Below, one piece after another: positions 9,286-19,438 of a stretch of 64,000 bases of DNA; position 1 is the first letter of the stretch, and each line of letters starts with the position of its first letter. The position numbers were made by a program, and so were the translations under genes. The DNA lies in contig CAVQPS010000009.1 in NCBI GenBank assembly GCA_963714795.1, positions 744,001-808,000 of the forward strand. Direction: 5' to 3'. Source of the stretch: DATIXJ01 sp963714795 (GTDB taxonomy: Bacteria; Bacteroidota; Ignavibacteria; UBA10030; SZUA-254). The notes beneath the pieces are model-generated. The model worked only from the letters and a program-made list of their open reading frames with translations, was not told the DNA's origin and searched no databases.

Positions 9286-10577
9286 TGCCCGGACAGTCGT
9301 TTCTTGAACTCGACCTCAGTATCGTTTTTCTTCTTTCCGTCATTCTAATCTGGTTCATGATCTTCTACCAGCTTGTGCTGACGCTGGCGGGATTTTTTCA
9401 TTACCGGAGTTCTATCAAAGAACGTCGTCGTATCGATAAGCAGACATTCGATTATCCGCGTGTGTCGATTCTGATTCCCGCACATAATGAAGAAAAAGTG
9501 ATTGCGTACACCGTTGAAGCGATGATGAACCTCGAATATCCGAAAGACAAGCTGGATATTCTCGTTATCAATGACGGCTCGAACGACGGCACCGCGTCGA
9601 TTGTGCAGAAATATGTCGATCAAGATTCACGTGTGCGGCTGTACAACGTCCCGAAAGGTGAGGGAGGCAAAGGAAAATCCCGCGCATTGAATTTGGGGCT
9701 GAAGCAAACCGACGCGGAGTTCATTGCAATTTATGATGCCGATAACACTCCCGATCCGAAAGCATTACGATATTTGATGGCGCAAATTATTTCCGATGAC
9801 AAACTCGGTGCGGTGCTTGGAAAATTCCGTACGGTAAATAAAAACCGCAATATTCTGACGCGATTCATCAATATCGAAACGCTCAGCTTTCAATCGATGC
9901 TGCAGGCGGGGCGGTGGAAGCTGTTCAAAGTATCGACATTGCCCGGCACCAATTTTGTCATCCGCCGGAATTTGCTCGACAAACTCAACGGTTGGGATGA
10001 AGATGCGATCACCGAAGATTCCGAGTTGAGCATCCGCATTTACAAAGAAGGATTGCGCATCAAGTGCATTCCGTATTCGATCACGTACGAGCAGGAGCCG
10101 GAATCGTGGAGGGTGTGGATCAAACAGCGGACGCGATGGGTGCGCGGCAATAATTATGTCGGCACGAAATTTTTGAAAGAGATTCCGGCATTCAAGAATA
10201 AATTTCTCGCGTTCGAATTACTCTATTTATTGTCGCTGTATTACGTATTCCTTGTTGCTATCGTCAGTTCCGACGTCCTGTTTGTGCTGGGATTATTCAA
10301 TGTTGTCACGATCAGCCTGCCTGGTCCGTACACCGCGGTCTGGATCGTCGGTATCGGATTATTTTTGCTGGAAATTCTTCTCGCGCTTTCGTACGACCGC
10401 GAAGACAGTTTTTCAAACATTCTCATTACGTTCCTGATGTATTTTACCTACTGCCAGCTCTGGATTTATGTGGTGGGGAGGGCGCTCTATCTCGACTTCA
10501 TCAAGAAAGAAAAGCGGACATGGGTGAAGACCGTGCGGTTCGATGTGAAACCGGCGGCAACGGAGACGAAGCATTAA
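9285..10577 (+). CDS. Processive family 2 glycosyltransferase (polysaccharide synthase-like)
   Basis: The ATG at 9285 overlaps the upstream TGA (TGATG), implying translational coupling. The 430-residue protein has an N-terminal membrane helix, a GT-A catalytic domain and three to four C-terminal helices. Catalytic signatures are visible in order: 'LVINDGSNDGT', the metal-binding 'YDADNTPDP', the 'ITEDSEL' acceptor/base motif, and 'QRTRW', which is the QxxRW box of processive synthases such as cellulose, hyaluronan and PNAG synthases. It should extend a polymer on the cytoplasmic face and pass it through the membrane. A truncated 3' relative of this gene lies at 20997-21056. Confidence 0.9.
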   Translation: MPGQSFLELDLSIVFLLSVILIWFMIFYQLVLTLAGFFHYRSSIKERRRIDKQTFDYPRVSILIPAHNEEKVIAYTVEAMMNLEYPKDKLDILVINDGSNDGTASIVQKYVDQDSRVRLYNVPKGEGGKGKSRALNLGLKQTDAEFIAIYDADNTPDPKALRYLMAQIISDDKLGAVLGKFRTVNKNRNILTRFINIETLSFQSMLQAGRWKLFKVSTLPGTNFVIRRNLLDKLNGWDEDAITEDSELSIRIYKEGLRIKCIPYSITYEQEPESWRVWIKQRTRWVRGNNYVGTKFLKEIPAFKNKFLAFELLYLLSLYYVFLVAIVSSDVLFVLGLFNVVTISLPGPYTAVWIVGIGLFLLEILLALSYDREDSFSNILITFLMYFTYCQLWIYVVGRALYLDFIKKEKRTWVKTVRFDVKPAATETKH

Positions 10578-10681
10578 AAATAAATGGGGACTGGGAGGAA
10601 GTTCAACTTCTCAACGAATTGAGTTATCAACCGACCAGACATTGTTCAATCAGCAGTAGAACTGCTTCCCAGTAGATAAAA

Positions 10682-10712
10682 AAACCCGGCCATTTCTAGC
10701 CGGGGTTTTTGC
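10682..10712. terminator. Rho-independent terminator, repeat copy 1
   Basis: The stem CCCGGC/GCCGGG has flanking A and T runs on both sides, so it can end transcription from the glycosyltransferase (+) and from the broken lipase (-). Closely similar sequence recurs at 17884-17914 and 21087-21114. Confidence 0.85.
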
Positions 10713-10761
10713 CCTTCCACTACAGAAACTTATTCTACTTTACCATTACCTTAAATTCATA

Positions 10762-10787
10762 GGAGGGTGACTTATGCTTCACCCTCC
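10762..10787. repeat. GGAGGGTGA/TTCACCCTCC hairpin, copy 1
   Basis: A 9-10-bp inverted repeat with a 7-base loop. The same hairpin, with the preceding terminator, is repeated at 21166-21191. It probably belongs to a duplicated 3'-flank rather than being a separate control element. Confidence 0.7.
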
Positions 10788-10835
10788 CATATGCCCTCCA
10801 CAATCTAATCCACACGGAGAAGAGGGCACACAACC

Positions 10836-13800
10836 CTACTTCGTAAGAACCATCTTCCGTACCTGAGTAAATGTCTTATTCGGATTTGCAACACTCGTTG
10901 CTTCAATGCGGTAGAAATAAATTCCTGATGCGACACTGCTTGCGTTCCACTGAGCAGGATTTGATAACCAGCACTCACGATACCATCGGTAAGTATCGTA
11001 CGACAACTTGTCCGAGCACATTGTAAACTTTCAACGTGACTCTACTATCTGTCGGTAATGCATACCTTAGCGTTGTCGTGGGATTGAATGGGTTGGGATA
11101 GTTTTGTTCCAACGCAAATTCCTTTGGTAACTCATTTTGCACCCCATTCGCGCTAGGTGGCGATGGTGGTGTCTCACTTGTAGGTACAATCCTTATGCGA
11201 CCTGTGTTTGAGTTCTTTGCCAAAGAGGTACTGCTTCCTGTGGGATATGCCGACAATATCAACTTTCCACTTCTGTTTGTTTTCACCCAATATCCCTTAC
11301 CTGGCCAGATTGTATCAGAGGTCGCGTAGCCATCCTTATATCCAAAGAACTTTGAGATTGTAGTTATAGAATCTGATGAAATGTAGATCGGTGACGCAGG
11401 GATGGGGACAGATAATGCGCCAATCATATTCCAACCTTCACCAACTACAATCGTATCAACGTAGAATGGAATTCCGGATATTCCAACTGTTTCAGGTGAC
11501 GAGAATTTTAGCCAATATCCAACACCATTTAACAGAGAATCTTCTATTACGTAATTAACTTGATACCCAAAAGCTTCAGATGTTGCATTGGGAAAGAGCG
11601 AGACTTTTGAATTGTTTGCTGGGAAGGCAGGGAGAGAAACTAGGTTCCACCTTGATAGCACTATTGAATAATTAGAAAAAGCGGAATATGTTGTTGGAGT
11701 GATAACCGTATCGACAATTGAATCCCCATTAAGATCAACATAAAGCGGCAATGATGGAGTGATCGTTCGTAATGAGCAAGTCATAACTGTTGCCGGTCCA
11801 AAGACAACACTGTCATATTCAACACTCCTCAGCCCATAACCACCAGAGATTTCATCAAGCCGAAAATCGAATGAAGCGGAGGTGTCTTGTGAGATTATTT
11901 TAAAATTATATACTCCGCCTACTGGAAGTAAAATTGTCTTCTCCGAATTGGGATCTGATAAGTCACCCGGAATGTAATTGCTACCTTGTATTTGAGCTTC
12001 CCAAGTCGAATCTGAAGTTGGCCCTGTGTGCCTACCCAATGAATCATACGCGTGTAAAATCACGGGACATGATGCTGTGGCTTGGTATATAGAAGTTCCA
12101 TAGCTAATCGAAGATAGAATACTGGCATCTTTAATATTTGGATCGGTGAACGTCGTAACAGGCGGATCCTGCAAGAGTCCTGAGATAATTTTTTTGACAG
12201 GTTCACTTGATGGTAAATCTTGATGTTGAATGTCCTTGATATAATAATCAGCTGTCGTTCTAGCACTACTGATCGTCTCAGCGCTTCTCAAAGGAACAGT
12301 TCCATCTCCAAATAGATTATATTTAGCCTTTCGTTTGCCTTTTTTGTCTCTATCGATAATGACAGAGCCGATAGTCTGAGTATTGAATCCTACAATATTG
12401 TAAATCATTGTATTGCCAAATAAACTATTTGGCATATCCTGGATACTAGGCTGAAAGGTTGTTTCGCTGTTATTCAGTAGCCCCGCATTAAATTCAAAAC
12501 CATTACTCGTTGAACAGGTATCAATATAGTTCATTGTTTCTTGATAGTTATATGGGAATAACGTCCCGTTCTGTTTACTGTATAACACATTTTTATATAA
12601 AGGATCGGTCAGTCCAAAATATCGTGCGAATGGTAGCAACTGATACGAAGTAGCATAATTTCGTGAAATCGTTTTAACTTCAGGTGGATTTAATGGAATA
12701 TTCAGAATATCCTAATAATGGAATGGGTAAAGATATATTCATGGCATAGCCGGTTAACAAAACGTTCAGCATTTTAGGAGCTCCCAGATGAGGAAGTCGC
12801 CACGAAAATCAATTTATTTACGTTTAGCATTTCCATGAGTTTCGATATATTGTTTTGCAATCAGGCCACCCATACTATCGGGCAATAAGATTGACCTGAT
12901 TAGCGCCGGTCCAACTTTTCACGCTGTCAATGAATACGTTAAGCGATTCCGCTATAAAGGAATTATTCATTCGCCAATCGTATGTGAATATAAACAGATT
13001 TTCTCCCTCATTATGATTGTTATCAAAATTGTCTAATACGTAGGGACTGGGGCCATCAATTAAGGTATCAACCAACCCCTTAATATATGAAAGTGGTTGT
13101 GACAGCCATCCCCCTAAATTCAGTTCAGCTCCAATCGAAGACCAATGATTGGCCACGAGGAGGTGCTACTTGAATATGTATAGCTTGTATTCGGAGGGAT
13201 ATTAATTCCATCTTCGTCTAATGCTAAATGTGACAAGTTAGATAAGTCCCCAGCCCATATTTTGTCAGGATGTACATAGTTGAGATCATAAAGGGGAGAT
13301 CCCATAATGCCTGGGACGATGCATAACTGGAGTTTTAACAGGATCCCACCCATTCTCATGGTACAATGCTTGCACGTCCGAATTACTCAATGCGCGGTTG
13401 TATATGCGAATGTCGTCCATTGCACCACTGAAATATTGGGGATCCGATGGATTACTGTTTAATGATCCTATTTTTAAAGGGATGCTTTCAACTTGAATAT
13501 TCCCTTCCCCGGAAATATTATAGTCCTTATAGACGTTTACGCCATCAACAAATAAATCTGCTAATTGTGCTATTTTGTCCACGCGAAGTACAAAGTGATG
13601 CCAATTTCCATCTTCAGTATTTAGGCTTTGATTATACCATACATCACAACTATTCAAGCCTCCCAATCCGTCATTGTATTCCGCACGCACGCCATTGTCA
13701 CGATCCTGAAGCAAAAATCCCTTTGGTACAGCTGGATCCTCCTGTCGCAATAAGTGAGCCGTGTTCATCAGAGGTATTTTTTTTAATTGCCCATACGGAG

Positions 13801-14229
13801 ACTGTGAAACTCGCGGAAAAATCAAGTGAGGTTGAAGGGACAACGCTTATATCGTTACTTACTCCATCAAATGAATAGCTTCTATTAGGGATTCCAAATC
13901 TGTCTGTGGTCAAAGTAGCGCCATTAAGCAGATCCATTATTTCCATTTCCACTAGAATCATTGGCATTTCCATTGAACGGATAGTAGGCAACAAGCCCAT
14001 TAGATAAATCAGGAGGAATATTAAACTCCCAAGGTTCACGGGCTTTGTTGGAGATGCGGACTTCGTCAATTTTACCCACAAATCCATTTGCCGTATTATT
14101 TTCTTGGCCAATCCATACTGGAGCCGTAGAGATTTTTATTGAATCAGGAATATATGCTTGAGCTCTAGCAAAATTGTTGCCGAGCCACGATAATACGAGA
14201 ATGCTTAATAAATAAAATAGCTTATGCAT
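10836..14229 (-). pseudogene. LamG-LCAT lipase-like secreted protein with T9SS sorting domain, broken frame
   Basis: Pieces in all three minus frames join into one protein of roughly 1100 residues. The order is a signal peptide ('FYLLSILVLSWLGNNFARAQ'), a LamG/concanavalin-like domain ('LVAYYPFNGNANDSSGNG' to 'MDDIRIYNRALSNSDV'), an LCAT-type alpha/beta hydrolase ('IVPGIMGSPLYD', later 'FGDGTVPLRSAE'), beta regions, and a type IX sorting domain ('EQNYPNPFNPTTTLRYALP'). The nucleophile elbow AHSMGG appears at about 12870 once one extra base (12879) is ignored. LCAT-family enzymes act on phospholipids or acyl esters, so this would be an exported lipase. I count about ten frame changes, nearly all explained by single extra bases. 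Confidence 0.75.
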
Positions 14230-14331
14230 GAATGTCTCCATTTAGGTTGAGTGAAATAACTCGCGTAAATTCTAGTTGGGTCAAAAACTCACTTAACATT
14301 AATTGCATATTTGGAGATCTGCGGAAAAAAT

Positions 14332-14364
14332 CAAAAAAAATCCCACCCCTTTTTAGGGGAGGGA
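14332..14364 (-). terminator. Terminator after regulatory module A
   Basis: On the minus strand, TCCCTCCCC/GGGGTGGGA forms a stem with a short A-rich loop followed by eight T residues. It sits about 40 bases beyond the stop of the propeller gene and before the lipase start, separating the two units. Confidence 0.8.
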
Positions 14365-14405
14365 CCGATTATCGTATTCTGTAAAAGTAACTTTTGAAAG
14401 CTCGG

Positions 14406-15850
14406 TTATTTCATCGAGATTGGGTTTTCGTTCTTAATCTGGACATTTTCCTTCGACCATTCCTTTCCGTTCCAATACCGCACTCCGTTCTTAAGATTAT
14501 CAAGATAACTTTGGTCAAACGTTCCGCGAAGTTTTCCTTCGGCTATGAGTCTTTGTCGGAACCGAAGAGTAGCGCTTGAGTATTTTATGTCGAGAACATT
14601 TAGGTTTTCAGAGAGAACATACTCGAAAATCGGGTGGCCTCCGGTGTGAGTAAGGCTGTCGAAATAGGAGCCGGTAATAGAAACTGTAAGTGCCGGTTTT
14701 CCATTATATGTTGTTTGTTGAACCGATTCGATGCGTCCATTGGACTTTCAACAAATAATTCATATCGGAAAGTGGAAACCGGACATAGGAGAGTTCAGCC
14801 GGAGATGGGGGCAAATCAAACCCGGGAGTACAGTTCGATTCTGACCGACCGATAATCTTCTCGGGATCGATCAGAGCAAGAACCGGAAAACTCAACGAAT
14901 CCATTTCGCCAAGATCGTTTTGACCGAATACAAAAAGTTTTTTCTTGCCATCTGTCAATTGAAGGAGGATATTCTTAACATCTCCGTAATGAGCGTACGA
15001 TCCAAGAATATTTGTTTGGTTATCCAACCGAAAAATAACATTTGGAGACCGACCATTATTTGTTCCAACAATAATTTCCGGCAACTAGTTGGCTGCATAT
15101 TTATTGCATTGTATGTTCCCTACTCCAAAATTGTCATCGTATTTTTTTCCTCGAAACTCTATTTGTTGTTGAAATACTTTCTGGTAAAGCAATTTTTTGT
15201 CGTACGTGAAAATAGACAAAGGTGGAGCTATAAAAGAATGATCCCCAAATGGAAGGCAGGATAATACCTCGTTTTTTCCATCCTCATTGAGGTCAAATAG
15301 AACTACTTGCTCGTAATCTTTTCTCAGATTATCTTCATGAAGTCCATTCAATGCTTTTGAAGGAAGATTCCAAAGCATATCATGTTCACGATTATAGATT
15401 TCTAACATGCCTTGTTCTGGATTTAAATGAACATACGCAGGGTTTACGTCCTTTTGCAATTCCTTTGTTCCAAACATAAATATCATTGCCAACGTTGCAA
15501 TTCCCGCAAGGCTTCCAACGCCGGTTACCACGGGATGGTCGACGAATGAAATATGAAAGTCTACCTATCGCTGTGGCTCGGTCGATACGGTATCGGCGGT
15601 GTATATGGTTCGTAGTACGGCTCAATGTTTTGCCGTGAACGAACGAGCCGCGTGCTTACCGGGCGTTCTGTATGCTTGGTATTTTTTAAATGCATCGTCG
15701 GCGCGTTCAGTAAAAGGCTTGTATTTGGTCAGCGAGTGCCCGGCATCCGTGGCACTCAGCAAAGTGCCGTTCAATTTCATCTCTTCGCTCTTCGACGAGC
15801 TCGGAACCGAGAACGTATAATTCTATGATATGTTCATCAATATGCTGCAT
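14406..15850 (-). pseudogene. Module A: zinc-finger / TM / FG-GAP-like propeller membrane protein, broken frame
   Basis: The ATG at 15850 opens an anti-sigma-like zinc finger ('EIERHFAECHGCRALADQI', HxxxCxxC). A proline-rich linker follows ('IEPYYEPYTPPIPYRP'), then one membrane helix ('VTGVGSLAGIATLAMIFMFG'). The extracytoplasmic part has FG-GAP-like repeats ('VVLFDLNEDGKNEVLS'). The C-terminus ('FDQSYLDNLKNGVRYWNGKEW') is shared with its paralog at 21381-22805. The topology is that of a membrane-held regulator with an outside sensor and an inside zinc finger. The frame is interrupted at least four times; matching to the paralog shows extra bases near 15720, 15630 and 15560. Its partner gene lies upstream, separated by the DUF559 cassette. 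Confidence 0.65.
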
Positions 15851-15901
15851 GTTTACCTCATGGAAAACTAATTACATTTTTTATTATTGGCGGAAAATTC
15901 G

Positions 15902-16315
15902 TTAACCCTCTCCCCTGTCCCGACTTCGTCGTGACATCCCCTCTCCCAAATTTGGGAGAGGGGAACGAGGGGAGAGGGTCAATATCTTTTCCAGAACTTT
16001 CTCAACATCCTCAAGAACTTCTTCATTTTTTATTCTCAACACTTTATATCCGCCGGCCATTAATTCTTCATACCGCACACCATCATACTGTTTCTGTTCA
16101 TTCAACTCATGAATACCGCCTTCAAGCTCAATCACAAGTTTTAAACCGGCACAGTAAAAATCTGCCACATACCTGCCAATATGGTGTTGGCGTTTAAACT
16201 TCAAACCGTCGAGCGAGTGGCGCCGAAGCTTCTGCCAGAGAATTTCTTCTGCAGGAGTCGAGCGCTTCCTGAGTTGCCGCGCAACCTCGATGATATAGTG
16301 TGGATATTGTTTCAT
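15902..16315 (-). CDS. DUF559 (Vsr-like endonuclease domain) protein
   Basis: A 137-residue protein starting at 'MKQYPHYIIEVARQLRK' and carrying the DUF559 core: 'STPAEEILWQKLR', 'FKRQHHIGRYVADFYC', 'LVIELEGGIHELNEQ' and 'YKVLRIKNEEVLED'. The D and ExE residues fit the PD-(D/E)xK fold shared with Vsr-type nucleases. Biochemical function is unproven for the family. The last ~25 codons are made from repeat DNA (CCCTCTCCC palindromes) that also lies upstream of the gene. It sits between the two genes of module A, which are adjacent in module B, so it looks like an inserted cassette. Confidence 0.88.
   Translation of the reverse strand: MKQYPHYIIEVARQLRKRSTPAEEILWQKLRRHSLDGLKFKRQHHIGRYVADFYCAGLKLVIELEGGIHELNEQKQYDGVRYEELMAGGYKVLRIKNEEVLEDVEKVLEKILTLSPRSPLPNLGEGMSRRSRDRGEG
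15905..15980. repeat. CCCTCTCCC palindromic repeat, downstream flank of DUF559
   Basis: It contains CCCCTCTCCCAAATTTGGGAGAGGGG, here given as two arms around AATT (15939-15964). The word GACATCCCCTCTCCCAAATT (15933-15952) recurs with one base missing at 16350-16368 on the other side of the gene. Confidence 0.75.
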
Positions 16316-16322
16316 GGTTTTT

Positions 16323-16413
16323 ACCCTCTCTTTATCCCTATCTTTGCGGGACATCCCTCTCCCAAATTAGTCGACGAGTCGAGTCGTCGAGAGAGGATCA
16401 TAGGGTGAGGGTC
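16323..16413. repeat. CCCTCTCCC repeat, upstream flank of DUF559
   Basis: This is a diverged copy of the repeat at 15905-15980: ACCCTCTC at one end, GACATCCCTCTCCCAAATT at 16350-16368, and GGGTGAGGGTC at the other. Together the two copies frame the DUF559 gene. Confidence 0.65.
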
Positions 16414-16421
16414 AACAAGGG

Positions 16422-17448
16422 TCATAATTCTTTCAATTTCTTCACCGCTTTCTTCTGGACAAGCTTCATTAAGTATTCAATTTTATTTCTATGTATTTTC
16501 GAATATTCTTCTTTCGTCAATCGCGGAAGACGTTGCTGTAAACTCTCAAAAAGAGAACTATCGTGTCCATCTTTTCCGATGAACTTATTACACAGCACTT
16601 CTTGAATGGAACAGAAGTACAATCCAAATATTTCCTCTGTTACTTTTTCATTTTCAACATATTTTTGTACGGTTTGTCGTCGAACATCGTTACAAGCTTG
16701 CCGAAGGATAGCTGTAACATCTTCGGAAACAAGTGCTGCATCGATCGTTTCCGATTTCAGGTTGTGCCAGTTCTTTTTTCTCATAGACGGTCCGAAAGAG
16801 GATACCGACACCGACAAACGGCAGAATCCGGCATCGTTCGATTTGCTCCCGGAGTAAAAGCGAAAGCTTTGCCAAAAGATCGGGGATAAGCTCATCACCT
16901 CGCGCTATGTGCAGGAAACAGTGTTCAAGTTCCTCACGTTCGAACGGAGGTAAATGGACCAAGGTATCACAGAGACTCGGAACAATGCACGGTTCACCGA
17001 ATCGTTCAATTTCCTCAAAATTTTTCAGAGAGTGAATTGCCAGCTTAATGTTCCGGAGAATTTTCGACAAGGATGGATCTGCCTCGCTGTACAACCGGAA
17101 AATGCTCTGGTTCACCTTCGAAAAAACAAGCCGCCGCAGGTGAATGAGAATCTCTTCGTCGCGTGCTGTCGCAATTGAAAGACCGGCGAAGTATGCCTGA
17201 AGCTGTCGGTATTTGCCGTCGCCGTCTTCCTGAAAAAGGTCGGCAATGCAATCGTAGGCAAGGTCGGAGGTGGTGAGATCATAAACAGAAATCAATGACT
17301 CAGTTGTTGCTTTGCTCGCGAGGAATGAGGCGGCAAGAGAGTGAGAAACGCCAATGAGGCAATTCAATTCCTTGCGCGAATGTGATCCGGCAAGAATTGC
17401 CGCGATAATGACACGTAATCCCTTTGCTATGCTTGTCTGTTCGATCAT
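16422..17448 (-). pseudogene. Module A: helical protein with sigma-region-2 resemblance, frame broken once
   Basis: From ATG 17448 (MIEQTSIAKGLRV) the protein reads to about 16800, where one extra base shifts the frame. The end ('RLPRLTKEEYSKIHRNKIEYL') is read one base over, to 16422. The total would be about 342 residues, nearly all helical. The segment 'DLAYDCIADLFQ' followed ~35 residues later by 'ILIHLRRLVFSKVNQSIFRLY' resembles the layout of sigma-70 region 2, but I see no clear region 4. It is a clear paralog of 22881-23910. A zinc-finger membrane protein follows, as in sigma/anti-sigma pairs. A sigma-like role is inference from resemblance and context only. Confidence 0.55.
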
Positions 17449-17595
17449 CCGATTGTACAGCTTCACTGACTTTCTAACTATTGATATGCAGAACAGAATT
17501 TTCGATTTGTTTTTACGGAATCGGGAGAGAAAGGTATGTTCATGAATGGGAAATAATCCTTTCGTTTCCTTTATCCCTGCCGTGAAAGATTTAGG

Positions 17596-17624
17596 AATGT
17601 ACTGAATAAGCAAGAAATTCTCAA
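17596..17624 (-). promoter_or_regulatory. Conserved promoter-like element upstream of module A
   Basis: On the minus strand TTGAGA (17624-17619), 17 bases, then TACATT (17601-17596). The same element with the same spacing lies upstream of module B (23961-23933), and about 25 of 30 bases agree across it. It would leave a leader of about 140 bases before ATG 17448. Part of the match could instead reflect a coding extension, since a frame is open here. Confidence 0.45.
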
Positions 17625-17883
17625 GGCATAATAGCAGTTCTTTAACAGAAATCGGAAAAACAACGCACTCGATGGTATACAGCAGGGCTTTCGTAAACAG
17701 AAGGTTGGCAAGAGATGTCCATAATCTATACAAAGAGGCTATCTTAACACAGAGAGTGAAGTGACTGCCAACAGCTATTGAGTCGGATTAAAATTTATCT
17801 GAATCGAAGGCGATCGAGAGGAATTACCCTCTTATGGGCAAGCTGATTTCAATCTTTGGCATTCAATTCATTTGTAAAATAAA

Positions 17884-17914
17884 AAAACCCGGCCATTTCT
17901 GACCGGGGTTCTTG
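17884..17914. terminator. Rho-independent terminator, repeat copy 2
   Basis: The hairpin 'ACCCGGCCATTTCTGACCGG' region has A and T runs at its sides, close to copies at 10682 and 21087. It lies 38 bases beyond the stop of the LuxC-like gene, on whose strand it ends transcription. Confidence 0.8.
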
Positions 17915-17951
17915 CACTTCCACCTTTCTAAGTATAACCGAGATAAATTAA

Positions 17952-19436
17952 CTACTTGATGAGTCCCATTTCGGCTGATTTTATCACTACCTTGGGTTCC
18001 ATGATTCTCAAGGCATAATCATTACCTTCATGTATAATTGGAACTAAATTTGCAGTCGGGTGATTGAATAAAACAGTATGTGTGTTTATTGAAGACGCTA
18101 ATCTTATATCATCCTCTTTGAGATGAAGTAAGCTGACAGCTAATCTTGGATGAGCGGTTGCATATTTATTAACGTGTTCAATTGCTTCAGCTACGGTGCC
18201 ACAATATCGGACTGCCAAAACATATGCAGATACTTCCACACCAAAAAATTCAGGAAGATGCTCCTGGCTCTGAATAATTACTGGTTCGGCCTGATGTGGA
18301 TGGATCCGTCTTCCTCCATAAAAAGTTTTGATATTGTTTGCCTTGATCTTTTCAAAGATATAATTGAGATTATCTGGATGTACAAATCCTATTTTTGTAT
18401 CAGGGTCTAATGGGTCACCAACTTTTAACTGTAATAGATAATCTGCAGCATCTTTAGCCCAATTAGTACTTTCAATAGCCATGACAGATTTTGTTGCTGT
18501 ACACCCAATAGCATATCCTGTTGATTTATATAATAATTCCCCAATATTGTTGTCGAATTGTCCCTGTGTTATGGAAGCACAATTTCCTGATCCATGTCGC
18601 AATACGTTCTTGCCAACAAAATGATCTTTAATTTCGTATTGCATTACTAAAGCAGATTTTAAGCGGTTCGGATCTGATAAAATAGTAGGCAAATCATTTG
18701 GATCTATTGATATTATACCACGTTTTCCTTTTTGCTCATATCTAAGCGTATTATCCACAGTATCATCTGATCCAAAAGTCCACACAAGAGAACTAGCATC
18801 CACTAATTTAAAATGTTTTCTTCCAGCATCTGCATCCGATGTATTAAAATACACTAGATTGCAGAAATTCGGATCAAAGCCACCTTCAATCAATGCACGA
18901 ATTACATCTGTTGCCATAGCATCTTCTTTTGATGCCTTAATTATAAAGGGCACTCCGAAATAGCATAGGTTCGTTGCAACAAATGCTACTGCTCTAGGAT
19001 CATTACCTGGTGTCACTGCATAGCAGAATCCTTCCAGGGGAGAAAAGGTTTTATAAATTCCCGAACCAATGTGCTCTGAACATATTTGGTAGTCGGTGGT
19101 TTTCGGGAATCTTTGGTTGTATAGACTTGGTATACTAGTAAATAAATTAGGGATGTCTTGTGCATAATCATTTAGAATAGATACTGGCATTCCCGTCATC
19201 TTGACGGTATGCTCTATATCATCTTGTGTGCATTTGAATAGTTTAGCAGTCTTATGCAGTGCATCAATCCTATTGGCCAGAGTTAATATGGCCGCCTTTT
19301 TAGTGTTGCCGATAGCCCGGGAGATTTCCATGTCCTTCGTATTTGCAACTTCATATTCATATTTGTAAAAGATGGACTTTACTTTAAAAACATCTGTTGC
19401 AATATTGCTCCCTCCGATTATCGATGTTAATCTCAT
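17952..19436 (-). CDS. LuxC-like acyl reductase (aldehyde dehydrogenase superfamily)
   Basis: I prefer ATG 19436 (MRLTSIIGG), two bases after the stop of the LuxE-like gene, giving 494 residues. It has the aldehyde-dehydrogenase layout: a nucleotide-binding part ('GVPFIIKASKEDAMATDVI', 'LVWTFGSDDTV') and a cysteine in 'RHGSGNCASITQG' (about residue 290) positioned as the thioester-forming nucleophile. LuxC-family enzymes reduce activated fatty acyl groups to aldehydes with NADPH. Translational coupling with the adenylating partner upstream supports an acid-to-aldehyde route. No luciferase genes lie in the window, so bioluminescence is not implied. The frame is intact, unlike its neighbours on both sides. 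Confidence 0.72.
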   Translation of the reverse strand: MRLTSIIGGSNIATDVFKVKSIFYKYEYEVANTKDMEISRAIGNTKKAAILTLANRIDALHKTAKLFKCTQDDIEHTVKMTGMPVSILNDYAQDIPNLFTSIPSLYNQRFPKTTDYQICSEHIGSGIYKTFSPLEGFCYAVTPGNDPRAVAFVATNLCYFGVPFIIKASKEDAMATDVIRALIEGGFDPNFCNLVYFNTSDADAGRKHFKLVDASSLVWTFGSDDTVDNTLRYEQKGKRGIISIDPNDLPTILSDPNRLKSALVMQYEIKDHFVGKNVLRHGSGNCASITQGQFDNNIGELLYKSTGYAIGCTATKSVMAIESTNWAKDAADYLLQLKVGDPLDPDTKIGFVHPDNLNYIFEKIKANNIKTFYGGRRIHPHQAEPVIIQSQEHLPEFFGVEVSAYVLAVRYCGTVAEAIEHVNKYATAHPRLAVSLLHLKEDDIRLASSINTHTVLFNHPTANLVPIIHEGNDYALRIMEPKVVIKSAEMGLIK

Positions 19437-19438
19437 AA

